Below are positions 31,336 to 40,512 of a stretch of DNA of 64,000 bases, piece after piece. This DNA comes from an uncultured Prevotella sp. Its GTDB lineage: Bacteria; Bacteroidota; Bacteroidia; Bacteroidales; Bacteroidaceae. The notes under the pieces are model-generated. The model made no database searches. It had not been told where the DNA came from and saw only the letters and a list, made by a program, of their open reading frames with translations. The DNA lies in NCBI GenBank assembly GCA_946415755.1, contig CAMKTS010000006.1, positions 47,256-111,255 on the forward strand. Direction: 5' to 3'. The translations under genes and the position numbers were made by a program. How positions within the stretch are numbered: the first letter of the stretch is position 1; each line of letters begins with the position of its first letter.

Positions 31336-32481
31336 TTAGTAGGCGTGGCCGCCGGAAATCTCTTGCTTGTCAAGTTTCTTCTTGTCGATGCTCCACCAGG
31401 CATAGACGATGTAGGCCAGCACGAAGGGCACGAGCAGCGACACATAGAACATGGTGCGCAGCGTGAACTCGCTGGAACAGGAGTTGACGATGGTGAGCGA
31501 CGACTGGAGGTCGGCCGTAGAGGGATAGTAGGCGGTATGGTTCCATCCGGCACAAAGCAGCAGGGCGAGAACGACGAGTACCACACCGATGCCTGCAGGC
31601 CAGATGCCCCCCACATAGGTCTTCGAGGTGACGGTCTTGAAAATGGCGAAGAGCACGAGCACGACACCTACCAGCAGGACAATAAGGAGATACCACATGG
31701 AGAGGAAGTTGTGCAGGTACTTCATCGGCTCCATCACGATCACTCCGGCATCCGTATAGGCATAGCCATCCTTGAGCAGCAGGTGGACGAGGTAGCTGAC
31801 GAAGAAGATGAGGAAAGGCACGGCGGCACCAAGGAGTCGCACGCTGCCACGCGAACGGATGTCCTCATCGTCGACGTTGTTCATCACATAAAGAATGCCC
31901 AGCACGCGGGCCAGGAACACCACGGAAAGACCGAAGACGAGTACCCAGGGATTGAGCACGGCATCGAGGCCGTGGGAGGCGTTGGCCCAACGGGAGATGA
32001 TGGGTGTCAGCGACTGGGCATCCACCAGATTGTCCTTGACCACGAGGAAGTTAGAACCTTCGAAGAAGGTGGCTACGGCACCGCCCAGCAGCAGGGGTCC
32101 GAGGATGCCGTTGAGCACGAGGCACCACTGGAAGGTCTTGGGGCCGAGGAAGTTGCCGAGCTTGTTCTGGAACTCATAGCTGACCGCCTGGAGCACAAAG
32201 GTGAAGAGGATGATCATCCACAGCCAGTAGGCACCGCCAAACGAGGTGCTGTAGAACAAGGGGAACGAAGCGAAGAAGGCTCCTCCGAAGGTGACGAGGG
32301 TGGTGAAGGTAAACTCCCACTTGCGGCCGGTAGAGTTGACCACCAGCCGACGTCCCTCTTCTGTCCAGCCTAAAGAACGCAGGCAGGAGTTGGCTCCCTG
32401 CACAAACATCAGGAACACCAGCAAGGCTCCTAACAAGGAAACGAGGAACCACCAGTATTGTTGCAAAAATTCGTATGTCAT
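31336..32481 (-). CDS. cydB: Cytochrome bd ubiquinol oxidase subunit II
   Basis: 381 residues with the multi-helix CydB profile: MVFLMFVQGANSC-type first helix, KWEFTFTTLVTFGGAFFASF, and FPLFYSTSFGGAYWLWMII. It lacks haem-binding residues, as expected for subunit II, and structurally supports CydA in the inner membrane. Function: reduction of O2 to water from quinol, generating proton motive force and scavenging oxygen in a strict anaerobe. It is downstream of cydA with a 98-base gap, in the same operon. Confidence 0.96.
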   Translation of the reverse strand: MTYEFLQQYWWFLVSLLGALLVFLMFVQGANSCLRSLGWTEEGRRLVVNSTGRKWEFTFTTLVTFGGAFFASFPLFYSTSFGGAYWLWMIILFTFVLQAVSYEFQNKLGNFLGPKTFQWCLVLNGILGPLLLGGAVATFFEGSNFLVVKDNLVDAQSLTPIISRWANASHGLDAVLNPWVLVFGLSVVFLARVLGILYVMNNVDDEDIRSRGSVRLLGAAVPFLIFFVSYLVHLLLKDGYAYTDAGVIVMEPMKYLHNFLSMWYLLIVLLVGVVLVLFAIFKTVTSKTYVGGIWPAGIGVVLVVLALLLCAGWNHTAYYPSTADLQSSLTIVNSCSSEFTLRTMFYVSLLVPFVLAYIVYAWWSIDKKKLDKQEISGGHAY

Positions 32482-32580
32482 AACCGTATTTCAATTATCA
32501 TTACACATTTCTCATTTTCTTAATTGCTTTCTCCGCGCTTAAGCAAATCATATTATTTAATTTTTCATTTCCAACACTTC

Positions 32581-34290
32581 TTATTTCTCATACTCCGGGC
32601 CTTTCTTGATCTGCTTGAGGAGGATGGAAATCTCGACAGCGAGCATGGTCGTGAAGAGGACGAGGAAGAGGATGAACGTAAGGGCCACGGAAGTGCCCCT
32701 GATATGGCTCACTCCCACCCACGTGGGCAGCATGTCCTGAATGGTCCACGGCTGACGGCCGAACTCTGCCACGAGCCATCCGCTCTCAGAGGCGATATAG
32801 GCCAGCGGAACGAGGGCAATGGCTGCCCAATAGTGCCAGGCGGGCAGTCCGGTAATGTCGTGGACATCGGCCTTGGTCTCCGGCAACAGTCCGAAGGCTG
32901 CCAGCAGGCGACGGGTGATGACCGACAGCAGCGGAATCCTGAATGACAGGATGGCCAGTACGGCGAAGAAGAGGATGAACAGACAGCCCAGTCCCACCAT
33001 GATGCGGAAGGCCCAGAAGTTGACGGGCACGAAGGGCACCACGTCGTGCTTGTCCTTCACATAGCCATAGCCGAAATACTGCATATTCTCTTTTAATAAG
33101 GTGTGAAGCATGGCCAGCGTGGAATCGGCAGCCACCTTCATCCCTGCAGCAGCAAACTCCTCGGGCTTCGTTCTCACGTCCTCTCTCAGTTTCCGATAGG
33201 CGGCAAGGGCCTCGACGGCCACCTTTCCGCGCGCTATCTTCTCGTCGACAGAAGGCTCACGGGTGCCGTCGGGCTTGGCATAGCCGTTCAGGATGTCGTT
33301 GATACCGGGCACAAAGCCATGAGGGTCGTTGGTGGCCATGATGCTCAGGGCGTAGGGCATCTCTATCTTCAGCGGAGCCTCTTTCAGCTTCTCGTAGTCG
33401 GGCTGACAAAGGGGATTCACCCATGCCACGGCCGTCAGGCCCTGATCGGTACCTCCGTTGTAGAGGGCCTCCATAGCAGCCAACTTCATGGGCTGATACT
33501 TGCCCACCTGCTGGCCGCTGACATGTCCGGTAAAGGCGGCACCCAGCGCAGCTATCAGACCGACGACGGAAGCAATCTTGATGCTCTCGACAGCCAGCCG
33601 CTGCTCGCGTCGCTTCATCAGATACCAGCAGGATACGGCCACCACGAAGATGGCTCCAATGATCCACGATGAGATGACCGTATGGCAGAACTTGCCGACG
33701 GCAAACGGCGACAGTGCGACATCGAGGAACGATACCATCTCGTTGCGCATCGTGTCAGGATTGAACTCACAGCCCACGGGATACTGCATCCACGCATTGG
33801 CCACCAAAATCCACCAGGCAGAGATGGTGGCTCCCAGTCCTGTCAGCCAGGTAGAGGCCAGATGGAATCCCGGCGACACCTTCTTCCATCCGAAGTACAT
33901 CACGGCCACAAAGGTAGACTCCATGAAGAAGGCCACAATGCCCTCGATGGCCAGCGGTGCACCGAAAATGTCGCCCACGAACCACGAGTAGTTCGACCAG
34001 TTGGTGCCGAACTCAAACTCCAGGATGATGCCCGTAGCGACACCCATTGCAAAGTTGACGCCGAAGAGCCTTTGCCAGAACTTTGCCGCATCGCGCCAGA
34101 AGGTGTCAGCGACCGTCCCCTCATAGTTCTTACGCTTGCGATACCAGATGGTTTCGCAGATTCCCATGATGACCGCCAGTCCCAGCGTGAGCGGGACGAA
34201 CAGCCAATGGTAGATTGCCGTCAGCGCAAACTGCGCTCTCGCCCAGTCAATGGCGGCGGCATCGATACTTAAAAACAGTCCGTCATTCAT
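32581..34290 (-). CDS. cydA: Cytochrome bd ubiquinol oxidase subunit I
   Basis: 569 residues. Expected ligands are visible: the N-terminal His in LTAIYHWLFVPLTLG, the conserved WSNYSWFVGDIFGAPLAIEG segment and GWLVAEFGRQPWTIQDMLPT near the C-terminus (the GRQPW motif). Between about residues 275 and 400 there is a long hydrophilic loop, the quinol-oxidising Q-loop in the long form typical of Bacteroidetes. It is one of the two catalytic subunits, binding haems b558, b595 and d. The operon also contains a small DUF4492 gene upstream and cydB downstream. Confidence 0.97.
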   Translation of the reverse strand: MNDGLFLSIDAAAIDWARAQFALTAIYHWLFVPLTLGLAVIMGICETIWYRKRKNYEGTVADTFWRDAAKFWQRLFGVNFAMGVATGIILEFEFGTNWSNYSWFVGDIFGAPLAIEGIVAFFMESTFVAVMYFGWKKVSPGFHLASTWLTGLGATISAWWILVANAWMQYPVGCEFNPDTMRNEMVSFLDVALSPFAVGKFCHTVISSWIIGAIFVVAVSCWYLMKRREQRLAVESIKIASVVGLIAALGAAFTGHVSGQQVGKYQPMKLAAMEALYNGGTDQGLTAVAWVNPLCQPDYEKLKEAPLKIEMPYALSIMATNDPHGFVPGINDILNGYAKPDGTREPSVDEKIARGKVAVEALAAYRKLREDVRTKPEEFAAAGMKVAADSTLAMLHTLLKENMQYFGYGYVKDKHDVVPFVPVNFWAFRIMVGLGCLFILFFAVLAILSFRIPLLSVITRRLLAAFGLLPETKADVHDITGLPAWHYWAAIALVPLAYIASESGWLVAEFGRQPWTIQDMLPTWVGVSHIRGTSVALTFILFLVLFTTMLAVEISILLKQIKKGPEYEK

Positions 34291-34343
34291 AGTTCATCGT
34301 TCATAGTTTAATTGGTTATTATTTCATCTTTCATTTTTCATTT

Positions 34344-34565
34344 TTAATTTTTCATCTCCAACACCTCTCCCGCCACGAAGTCGGCCTCCTGTCCCTTCTC
34401 GGCATGCTGCGAGATGAAGTCGGGAAAGAAGAAGAGCTTCAGCACGGCGAAGATGATGAACAGCTTGATGAGGATGACAGCCCATAGCGTGCGCCCCAGT
34501 GTCATCTGGCGGAAACCATCGTAATAGAGGTCGAAAAGGCGATATAGGAATCCTTGTCTCTTCAT
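34344..34565 (-). CDS. DUF4492 small membrane protein of the cyd operon
   Basis: 73 residues: basic N-terminus, one hydrophobic helix (WAVILIKLFIIFAVLKLFFF) and an acidic C-terminus. It matches DUF4492, a Bacteroidetes family placed directly upstream of cydA, and probably a small accessory subunit or assembly factor of cytochrome bd, comparable in position to CydX (inferred from gene order). Gap to cydA is 53 bases. Confidence 0.87.
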   Translation of the reverse strand: MKRQGFLYRLFDLYYDGFRQMTLGRTLWAVILIKLFIIFAVLKLFFFPDFISQHAEKGQEADFVAGEVLEMKN

Positions 34566-34585
34566 CGTACTGCAATTAGAATGCG

Positions 34586-34616
34586 CAAAAATAATGAATA
34601 ATTCTTAAATAACCAA
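34586..34616 (-). promoter_or_regulatory. Promoter of the cytochrome bd operon
   Basis: Minus strand TTGG (34613-34616), 19-base spacer, TATTTTTG (34586-34593), about 20 bases upstream of the DUF4492 start. Confidence 0.65.
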
Positions 34617-34633
34617 CAATAACGGCATTTTTC

Positions 34634-34665
34634 TTTGCTGTTTCGTAGAAAAAACTTTACCTTTG
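34634..34665 (+). promoter_or_regulatory. Promoter of the coiled-coil/efflux gene cluster
   Basis: TTTG (34634-34637), 20-base spacer, TACCTTTG (34658-34665). It diverges from the cyd promoter. Confidence 0.78.
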
Positions 34666-34705
34666 CACCGTGTTTTCAAGAACTAAAATTTGTAACAATA
34701 GACTT

Positions 34706-35572
34706 ATGAACAAGAAAATCTTAGCCGCCATTATTGCTGTGTTAGTAGCCGTTATTGCCTATCTGGGCTACGACCTGGCGGAGCAGAAACAAGTAAACAA
34801 GGACATGCGCGAGCTGGCCGTTCTCGAAAAACAGGAGATGGAAGACGAGTACGAGCACTTTGCAGTACAGTACGGCGAGATGAAGACCCGCATCAACGAC
34901 GACTCCATCGTGGCCCAGCTCACCCGTGAGCAGCAGCGCACGCAGGAGCTGCTCGAAGAGCTTCGCAAGACCAAGGAAGACGATGCCGCCGAGATTACCC
35001 GTCTGAAGAAGGAGCTGGCCACCGTTCGCGAAGTGCTGCGCAGCTATGTGCTGCAGATCGACTCGCTCAACCGTGTGAATGCCGAGCTGATGGACGAGAA
35101 CAACCGTGTGCGCGGCGAGCTGGCAGAGAGCAACCAGCAGAACCAGCAGCTGGCCTCCAGCAACATGACGCTTTCTGAGAAAGTGGCCATCGCCGCACAG
35201 CTGGATGCCCAGGATATCAACATGATGCCCTTGGATAAGAAGAGCAAGCCCATCAAGAAGCTGAAAAAAGCCAAGCGAATCGGCATCACGTTCAATATTG
35301 CAAAGAACGTGACGGCCGCCAACGGCATGCGCGACATCTACGTCCAGGTGAAACAGCCCAACGGCGAGGTGCTCACCTCCGGCGGTACCTTCACCTATAT
35401 GGAACGCCAGCTGGCCTATACCGCCAAGAGGAGTATCGAATATGCCGGACAGAAGATTGCCGTGGATGCCTACTGGGAAGTCACCAACGCCCTGATTGCC
35501 GGCACCTACAACGTCACCATCTTTGCCGACGGCCATATCATCGGTGCCCGCAACTTCACCTTTGAGAAGTAA
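34706..35572 (+). CDS. Membrane-anchored coiled-coil protein
   Basis: 288 residues from MNKKILAAIIAVLV (ATG 34706); the frame upstream of it begins within the promoter. An N-terminal transmembrane helix (about 4-20) is followed by a long coiled coil (about 30-165, with QLTREQQRTQELLEELRKTK and EVLRSYVLQIDSLNRVNAEL). A C-terminal beta domain ends it (ITFNIAKNVTAANGMRDIYV, VDAYWEVTNALIAGTYNVTI). It is widespread in Bacteroidales, often annotated only as hypothetical. It precedes the efflux genes by 27 bases and probably shares their transcript, so a periplasmic role in the exporter is possible. Confidence 0.72.
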   Translation: MNKKILAAIIAVLVAVIAYLGYDLAEQKQVNKDMRELAVLEKQEMEDEYEHFAVQYGEMKTRINDDSIVAQLTREQQRTQELLEELRKTKEDDAAEITRLKKELATVREVLRSYVLQIDSLNRVNAELMDENNRVRGELAESNQQNQQLASSNMTLSEKVAIAAQLDAQDINMMPLDKKSKPIKKLKKAKRIGITFNIAKNVTAANGMRDIYVQVKQPNGEVLTSGGTFTYMERQLAYTAKRSIEYAGQKIAVDAYWEVTNALIAGTYNVTIFADGHIIGARNFTFEK

Positions 35573-35599
35573 ACCGCAACAGCCATCAATGACAAGAAA

Positions 35600-37060
35600 A
35601 TGAGAAAGTTTTTAGGATTCGTCTTGCTGGCATGCATGGCGCAGACTATAGGGGCTCAACGCGTGTTGAGCCTTGACAGTTGCAGGGCAATGGCCTTACG
35701 CAACAACAAGCAGTTGAGCGTAACGCGCGTCAAGCAAGACGTGGCCAAGAACCTGCGCAAGTCGGCACGTACCAAATACCTGCCGCACGTCAGTGCCCTG
35801 GGAACCTACCAGTATAGCAGCCGCGAGATATCCATCCTCAACGACGACCAGAAGGCTACCCTCAGCACGCTGGGCACCAGTCTGGCAACCGGTCTGACAG
35901 AAAAGGTGGGGCCCTACGCCCAGATTCTTCCTGCCGCCCTTCAGGCCAAGCTGGGTGGCGACCTCCAGCAGGCTGCCGGCAGGCTGAACATGGTAGGCCA
36001 ACATGTGGTCGACCTCTTCCGCACCGACACCCGCAACATCCTTGGTGCCGCCGTCATCGTGACACAGCCCGTCTTCATGGGAGGTGCAATCATTGCGCTG
36101 AACAAGATGGCAGGCATCGGCGAGCAGCTGGCCGCCAACACGGCCGAACAGAAGCGTCAGGCCACGCTCTACGAGATTGACCAGACCTACTGGCAGGTGG
36201 TGTCACTGCGCCATAAGCAACGGCTGGCCGAGAGCTATCTCGAACTGGTCAGGAAGCTGGAGGGCGACGTACAGAAGATGATTGACGAGGGTGTGGCCAC
36301 CCGTAGCGAGGGACTGAGCGTATCGGTCAAGGTCAACGAAGCCGAGATGACGCTGATGAAGGTCAACGACGGCCTGTCGCTCCTGCGCATGCTGCTGTGC
36401 CAGCAGTGCGGACTGCCGCTCAACGAGCCGGTCACGCTGGCCGACGAAGCATCGGAGGAACTGCCTGCTGCCGCAGCCATCACCGCTGCCAGTCCGCAGA
36501 CGGCCCTGGAGAACCGCCCGGAACTGAAGATGCTGCAGAACGTCGTCGACATGAGCCACCAAACCGTCAACATCATGAAGGCAGGCCACCTGCCGCAGGT
36601 GCTGCTGACGGGCGGCTACATCGCCTCCAACCCCAACACCTTCAACGGTTTCGAGAAGAAGTTCGGCGGTTTCTGGAACGTCGGTGTCCTCATGCGCGTA
36701 CCTATTTGGAATTGGGGCGACGTCACCTATAAGGTACGCGCCGCCAAGGGAGCTACCGCCATTGCCACCCTCGAGCTGGAAGAAGCCCGCGAGAAGATAG
36801 AGCTGCAGGTGAGCCAGAGCATGCTGCAGGCCAACGAAGCCGACAAGAAGCTGGAGATGGCCCGTGTCAGCACACAGCGTGCCGATGAGAACCTGCGCAC
36901 GGCGAACCTCGGATTCCGCGAGGGTGTCATCTCGTCGACCACCGTCATGGAGGCCCAGACGGCGTGGCTGCAGGCCCAGTCGCAGAAGATTGATGCCGAG
37001 ATAGATGTCCGTCTCAGCCGTTCCAACCTCCAGAAGGCGCTGGGCGTATTAAGTGAATAA
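35600..37060 (+). CDS. TolC-family outer-membrane efflux protein
   Basis: 486 residues with signal peptide (about 1-19) and the duplicated TolC helical-barrel pattern: LSLDSCRAMALRNNKQLSVT opening, ENRPELKMLQNV in the second half, and YQVVS-like DQTYWQVVSLRHKQRLAESY. It forms a trimeric channel that receives the HlyD-type adaptor encoded next. Same-direction operon with short gaps (34706 to 40470). Confidence 0.92.
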   Translation: MRKFLGFVLLACMAQTIGAQRVLSLDSCRAMALRNNKQLSVTRVKQDVAKNLRKSARTKYLPHVSALGTYQYSSREISILNDDQKATLSTLGTSLATGLTEKVGPYAQILPAALQAKLGGDLQQAAGRLNMVGQHVVDLFRTDTRNILGAAVIVTQPVFMGGAIIALNKMAGIGEQLAANTAEQKRQATLYEIDQTYWQVVSLRHKQRLAESYLELVRKLEGDVQKMIDEGVATRSEGLSVSVKVNEAEMTLMKVNDGLSLLRMLLCQQCGLPLNEPVTLADEASEELPAAAAITAASPQTALENRPELKMLQNVVDMSHQTVNIMKAGHLPQVLLTGGYIASNPNTFNGFEKKFGGFWNVGVLMRVPIWNWGDVTYKVRAAKGATAIATLELEEAREKIELQVSQSMLQANEADKKLEMARVSTQRADENLRTANLGFREGVISSTTVMEAQTAWLQAQSQKIDAEIDVRLSRSNLQKALGVLSE

Positions 37061-37093
37061 CCGTAAGTGATTATAAAAAACAGAAAGAAAAAA

Positions 37094-38077
37094 ATGTCAG
37101 CAAAGTCACAACATAACAATATCCTGTTGGCCATCATCGGCTTCGTGGCCGTAATCGTCATTGTAGCCACCATCGGTTTCTTTGCCTTCGGCCATGAGGC
37201 AGAGACCATCCAGGGGCAAGTAGAGGTCAGCGAGTACCGCGTGTCAAGCAAGGTGCCAGGCCGTATCCTGGAGATTCGCGTCAAGGAGGGCGACTTCGTC
37301 AAGGTCGGCGACACGTTGGCCATCCTCGATGCCCCTGAGGTACGTGCCAAGATGGAACAGGCCCGGAGTGCCGAGCATGCAGCCGCTGCCCAGGAGGAGA
37401 TGGCCCGCAACGGTGCCCGTCAGGAGCAGATACAGGGAGCCTTCCAGCTGCTGCAGCAGGCCAAGGCAGGCTTGGAGATTGCCGAGAAGTCGTATAACCG
37501 CGTGCAGCGCCTGTTCGATGAGGGTGTGATGAGCGCCCAGAAGCGCGACGAGGCTTATGCCAACTACAAGGCGATGGAGGCACAGGCCAAGGCTGCCGAG
37601 AGCCAGTACGAGATGGCCCGCAACGGTGCCCGCCGTGAGGAGAAGGCCGCTGCCGCCGCCATGGTGGGACGCGCACAGGGTGCCGTCCAGGAGGTCAGCT
37701 CCTACATCCACGAAACCGTGCAGATCGCGCAGATGGAGGGCGAGGTCACCGACATCTACCCCAAGCAGGGCGAGCTGGTGGGTACGGGTTCTCCCATTAT
37801 GAGCATCGCCATCATGAGCGACCTCTGGGGTACGTTCAATGTCCGTGAAGACCAGCTGAACGGCCTGGAGATTGGCAAGACGTTCACGGCCTTCGTCCCT
37901 GCGTACAACAAGGACATCCAGATGAAGGTCTACTATATGAAAGACCAGGGTTCCTACGCCGTATGGAAGGCCACCAAGGCCAACGGCCAGTACGACCTGA
38001 AGACCTTCGAGGTCAAGGCCCGTCCTTTGGAGAAGTTGGACGGTCTTCGTCCTGGCATGTCGCTGATCATCAAATAA
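37094..38077 (+). CDS. HlyD-family membrane fusion protein
   Basis: 327 residues from MSAKSQHNNILL (ATG 37094); an upstream GTG frame adds only nine residues. One transmembrane helix (about 12-35), a lipoyl half-motif GRILEIRVKEGDFVKVGDTL, a long alpha-hairpin with duplicated EMARNGARQEQ / EMARNGARREE, and the second half EGEVTDIYPKQGELVGTGSP. It bridges the inner-membrane permeases and TolC. Confidence 0.92.
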   Translation: MSAKSQHNNILLAIIGFVAVIVIVATIGFFAFGHEAETIQGQVEVSEYRVSSKVPGRILEIRVKEGDFVKVGDTLAILDAPEVRAKMEQARSAEHAAAAQEEMARNGARQEQIQGAFQLLQQAKAGLEIAEKSYNRVQRLFDEGVMSAQKRDEAYANYKAMEAQAKAAESQYEMARNGARREEKAAAAAMVGRAQGAVQEVSSYIHETVQIAQMEGEVTDIYPKQGELVGTGSPIMSIAIMSDLWGTFNVREDQLNGLEIGKTFTAFVPAYNKDIQMKVYYMKDQGSYAVWKATKANGQYDLKTFEVKARPLEKLDGLRPGMSLIIK

Positions 38078-38087
38078 GCAGTGAGCA

Positions 38088-39257
38088 GTGAAGACGCTAC
38101 GGCAGATATATGAGCTGTCAGTGCGGGAGTGCAAGGTCTTCCTCCGCAATCCCATCTATGTGTTCTGCATGGTGGTATTCCCCGTGGCGGTGATGTTCTT
38201 CTTCACCTCGCTGATGCACGAGGGGCAGCCCCTGGAGATGCCCGTGGGCATTGTCGACCTTGACAACACGACGACGTCGCGCAGCATCATCCGTCGCCTC
38301 GATGCCTTCCAGACCAGCCATGTTGTAGCGCGCTACCCTTCTGTCAGCGAGGCGCGCAATGCCATCCAGCGCAATGAGATCTACGCCTTCCTGTATATTC
38401 CCAAGGGCACTACCGACCAGCTTCTCAGCAGCCGTCAGCCCAAGATGTCGTTCTACTACTCGATGACTACGATGGTGGCGGGGGCGTTGCTCTACCGCGA
38501 CCTGAAGACCATCTCCGTACTGGGTTCTGCCGCCGTGGGGCAGGCCACCATGCGCGCCAGGGGATATACCGACCGGCAGATCAAGACCTTCCTTCAGCCC
38601 ATCGCCATCGACCTCCACCAGATCAGCAATCCCGCCACCGACTATAACGTCTACATCAGCACCATGATTGTTCCCGGCATCCTCATGCTGTTCATCTTCC
38701 TCATCACGGCATACGCCATCGGCACCGAGCTGAAGTTCAGCCACGGCCCGCAGATCATGGGGATGACCGACAACCGCATCATCGTGACGCTGACGGGCAA
38801 GCTGCTGCCCCATACGCTGGTGTTCCTCACCATCGCCTTTGCCTATTCCTTCTACGTGTTTGGCATCCTCCACTTCCCCCACCCCGGTGGTGTGTGGAAG
38901 ATTGTCATGCTGAACGTCCTGCAGGTGGCTGCCGCCCAGGGTTTCGGCATCTTCGCCTTCGGCCTGATGCCCTCGCTGCGCATGTCGATGAGCATCTGCT
39001 CCCTGTGGGCGGTGCTCAGTTTCTCGATGGCAGGGTCGGCATTCCCCGTCATGGGCATGGACGGCCCGCTGCAGTCGCTGGCGTGGCTGTTCCCCTTGCG
39101 CCACTACTACATGGTCTACCAGCAGTGTGTGTTCAATGCCTTCCCCATCCTCGATGCCTGGTGGCACATCGCCGCACTGGCAGCCTTTGCCCTGCTGCCG
39201 CTGACGGTGCTTCCTAAAATCAAAAACGCCATGCTCACCTATGTCTATATTCCGTAA
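38088..39257 (+). CDS. ABC-2 type permease (first of pair)
   Basis: 389 residues; starts at a GTG ten bases after the HlyD stop. An N-terminal cytoplasmic-flanked helix (NPIYVFCMVVFPVAVMFFFT) is followed by a ~150-residue extracytoplasmic domain (GIVDLDNTTTSRSIIRRLDA) and five C-terminal helices, the ABC2_membrane_3 layout. The family exports drugs or lipids. No ATP-binding protein is encoded next to it. It overlaps the second permease by 17 bases. Confidence 0.88.
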   Translation: MKTLRQIYELSVRECKVFLRNPIYVFCMVVFPVAVMFFFTSLMHEGQPLEMPVGIVDLDNTTTSRSIIRRLDAFQTSHVVARYPSVSEARNAIQRNEIYAFLYIPKGTTDQLLSSRQPKMSFYYSMTTMVAGALLYRDLKTISVLGSAAVGQATMRARGYTDRQIKTFLQPIAIDLHQISNPATDYNVYISTMIVPGILMLFIFLITAYAIGTELKFSHGPQIMGMTDNRIIVTLTGKLLPHTLVFLTIAFAYSFYVFGILHFPHPGGVWKIVMLNVLQVAAAQGFGIFAFGLMPSLRMSMSICSLWAVLSFSMAGSAFPVMGMDGPLQSLAWLFPLRHYYMVYQQCVFNAFPILDAWWHIAALAAFALLPLTVLPKIKNAMLTYVYIP

Positions 39258-40470
39258 CCTCTCAGAAGGCATCCACGACGCCTGTTACGTATGGCGCGAC
39301 GAGATGCGGCAGGTCTTCCGCGACGAGGGCGTGCTCATCTTCTTCATCGTGGTGCCGCTGGTCTATCCCCTGCTCTATTCCTGGATCTACAACAATGAGG
39401 TAGTCCACGAGGTGCCCGTGGTGGTGGTCGACGACTGCCACTCACAGATGAGCCGCCAGTTCATCCGCCGCTGCGATGCCTCCCCCGACATCAAGATAGC
39501 TTGCTACGCCTCCGACATGGACGAGGCGCGCCTGCTGATGAGCCGTCAGGTGGTGCGCGCCATCTACTGGATACCCTCCGACTTCCAGCACCGTCTGAAC
39601 CGTCTGGAGCAGACTGCCGTTGCCGTCTACTGCGACATGAGCCTCATGCTCACCTACAAGGCCGCCTATCAGACCGCCGTCATGGTGTCGCAGGAGATGA
39701 ACAGCGAGATACAGGTCAAGCTGTCGGGCCACTACACCCATCGGGAGGAACAGATCCAGGCCAAGCCGTTAGACTACGACAGCCAGCCGCTGTTCAATCC
39801 TGCCGGGGGCTACGGCTCGTTCATCCTGCCCGGCGTGCTCATCCTCATCCTTCAGCAGACGCTCGTGCTGGGCATCGGCTTGTCAGCCGGTACGACTCGC
39901 GAGTCCAACCGTTTCCAGGATCTCGTCCCCATCCAGAAGCACTACCACGGCACGTTCCGCATCGTTCTGGGCAAGTCGCTCTGCTACCTGATGGTGTATG
40001 CCGTCATGGCCACGTGGCTCACCGTTGTCGTGCCGCGCCTGTTCCACTTCCCCTGTCTGGCCCACTGGCAAGACCTGCTGCTGCTGATGGTGCCCTACCT
40101 GCTGGCGTGCATCTTCTTCGGCATCACCGTGTCGTGCATCGTGCGCTATCGTGAGAATGTCATGCTGCTCATGGTGTTTGTCAGCGTCCCGCTGCTGTTT
40201 CTCAGCGGTGTGTCGTGGCCACAGTCCAGCATACCGGGCTTCTGGCAGGGTGTGTCGTGGCTCTTCCCCTCCACGTTCGGCATCCGTGCCTACGTGCGTA
40301 TGAACACCATGGGAGCCACCCTTGGCGACGTACTCACCGAGTACCGCCTCCTGTGGCTCCAGGCATTAGCATATTTTGGGGTGGCGTACATGGTCTACCG
40401 CTTCCAGATCAGGCAGTCGTTCCAGCATGCCAAGGAGCGTGGCAGCGAGTCCCCCACCCCTCAGTCTTAG
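39241..40470 (+). CDS. ABC-2 type permease (second of pair)
   Basis: 409 residues, same architecture as the previous gene (FRDEGVLIFFIVVPLVYPLL, VVVVDDCHSQMSRQFIRRCD, then FILPGVLILILQQTLVLGIG). The two permeases probably form a heterodimer. The last gene of the export cluster, followed by a hairpin terminator at 40484-40510. Confidence 0.88.
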   Translation: MSIFRNLSEGIHDACYVWRDEMRQVFRDEGVLIFFIVVPLVYPLLYSWIYNNEVVHEVPVVVVDDCHSQMSRQFIRRCDASPDIKIACYASDMDEARLLMSRQVVRAIYWIPSDFQHRLNRLEQTAVAVYCDMSLMLTYKAAYQTAVMVSQEMNSEIQVKLSGHYTHREEQIQAKPLDYDSQPLFNPAGGYGSFILPGVLILILQQTLVLGIGLSAGTTRESNRFQDLVPIQKHYHGTFRIVLGKSLCYLMVYAVMATWLTVVVPRLFHFPCLAHWQDLLLLMVPYLLACIFFGITVSCIVRYRENVMLLMVFVSVPLLFLSGVSWPQSSIPGFWQGVSWLFPSTFGIRAYVRMNTMGATLGDVLTEYRLLWLQALAYFGVAYMVYRFQIRQSFQHAKERGSESPTPQS

Positions 40471-40483
40471 GCTACCGGCATCA

Positions 40484-40510
40484 AGGGGATTCAACGATCC
40501 CCCTTTTCTT
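40484..40510 (+). terminator. Terminator of the efflux operon
   Basis: GGGGAT / ATCCCC stem with a 6-base loop followed by CCTTTTCTTCTTT. Confidence 0.75.
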
Positions 40511-40512
40511 CT

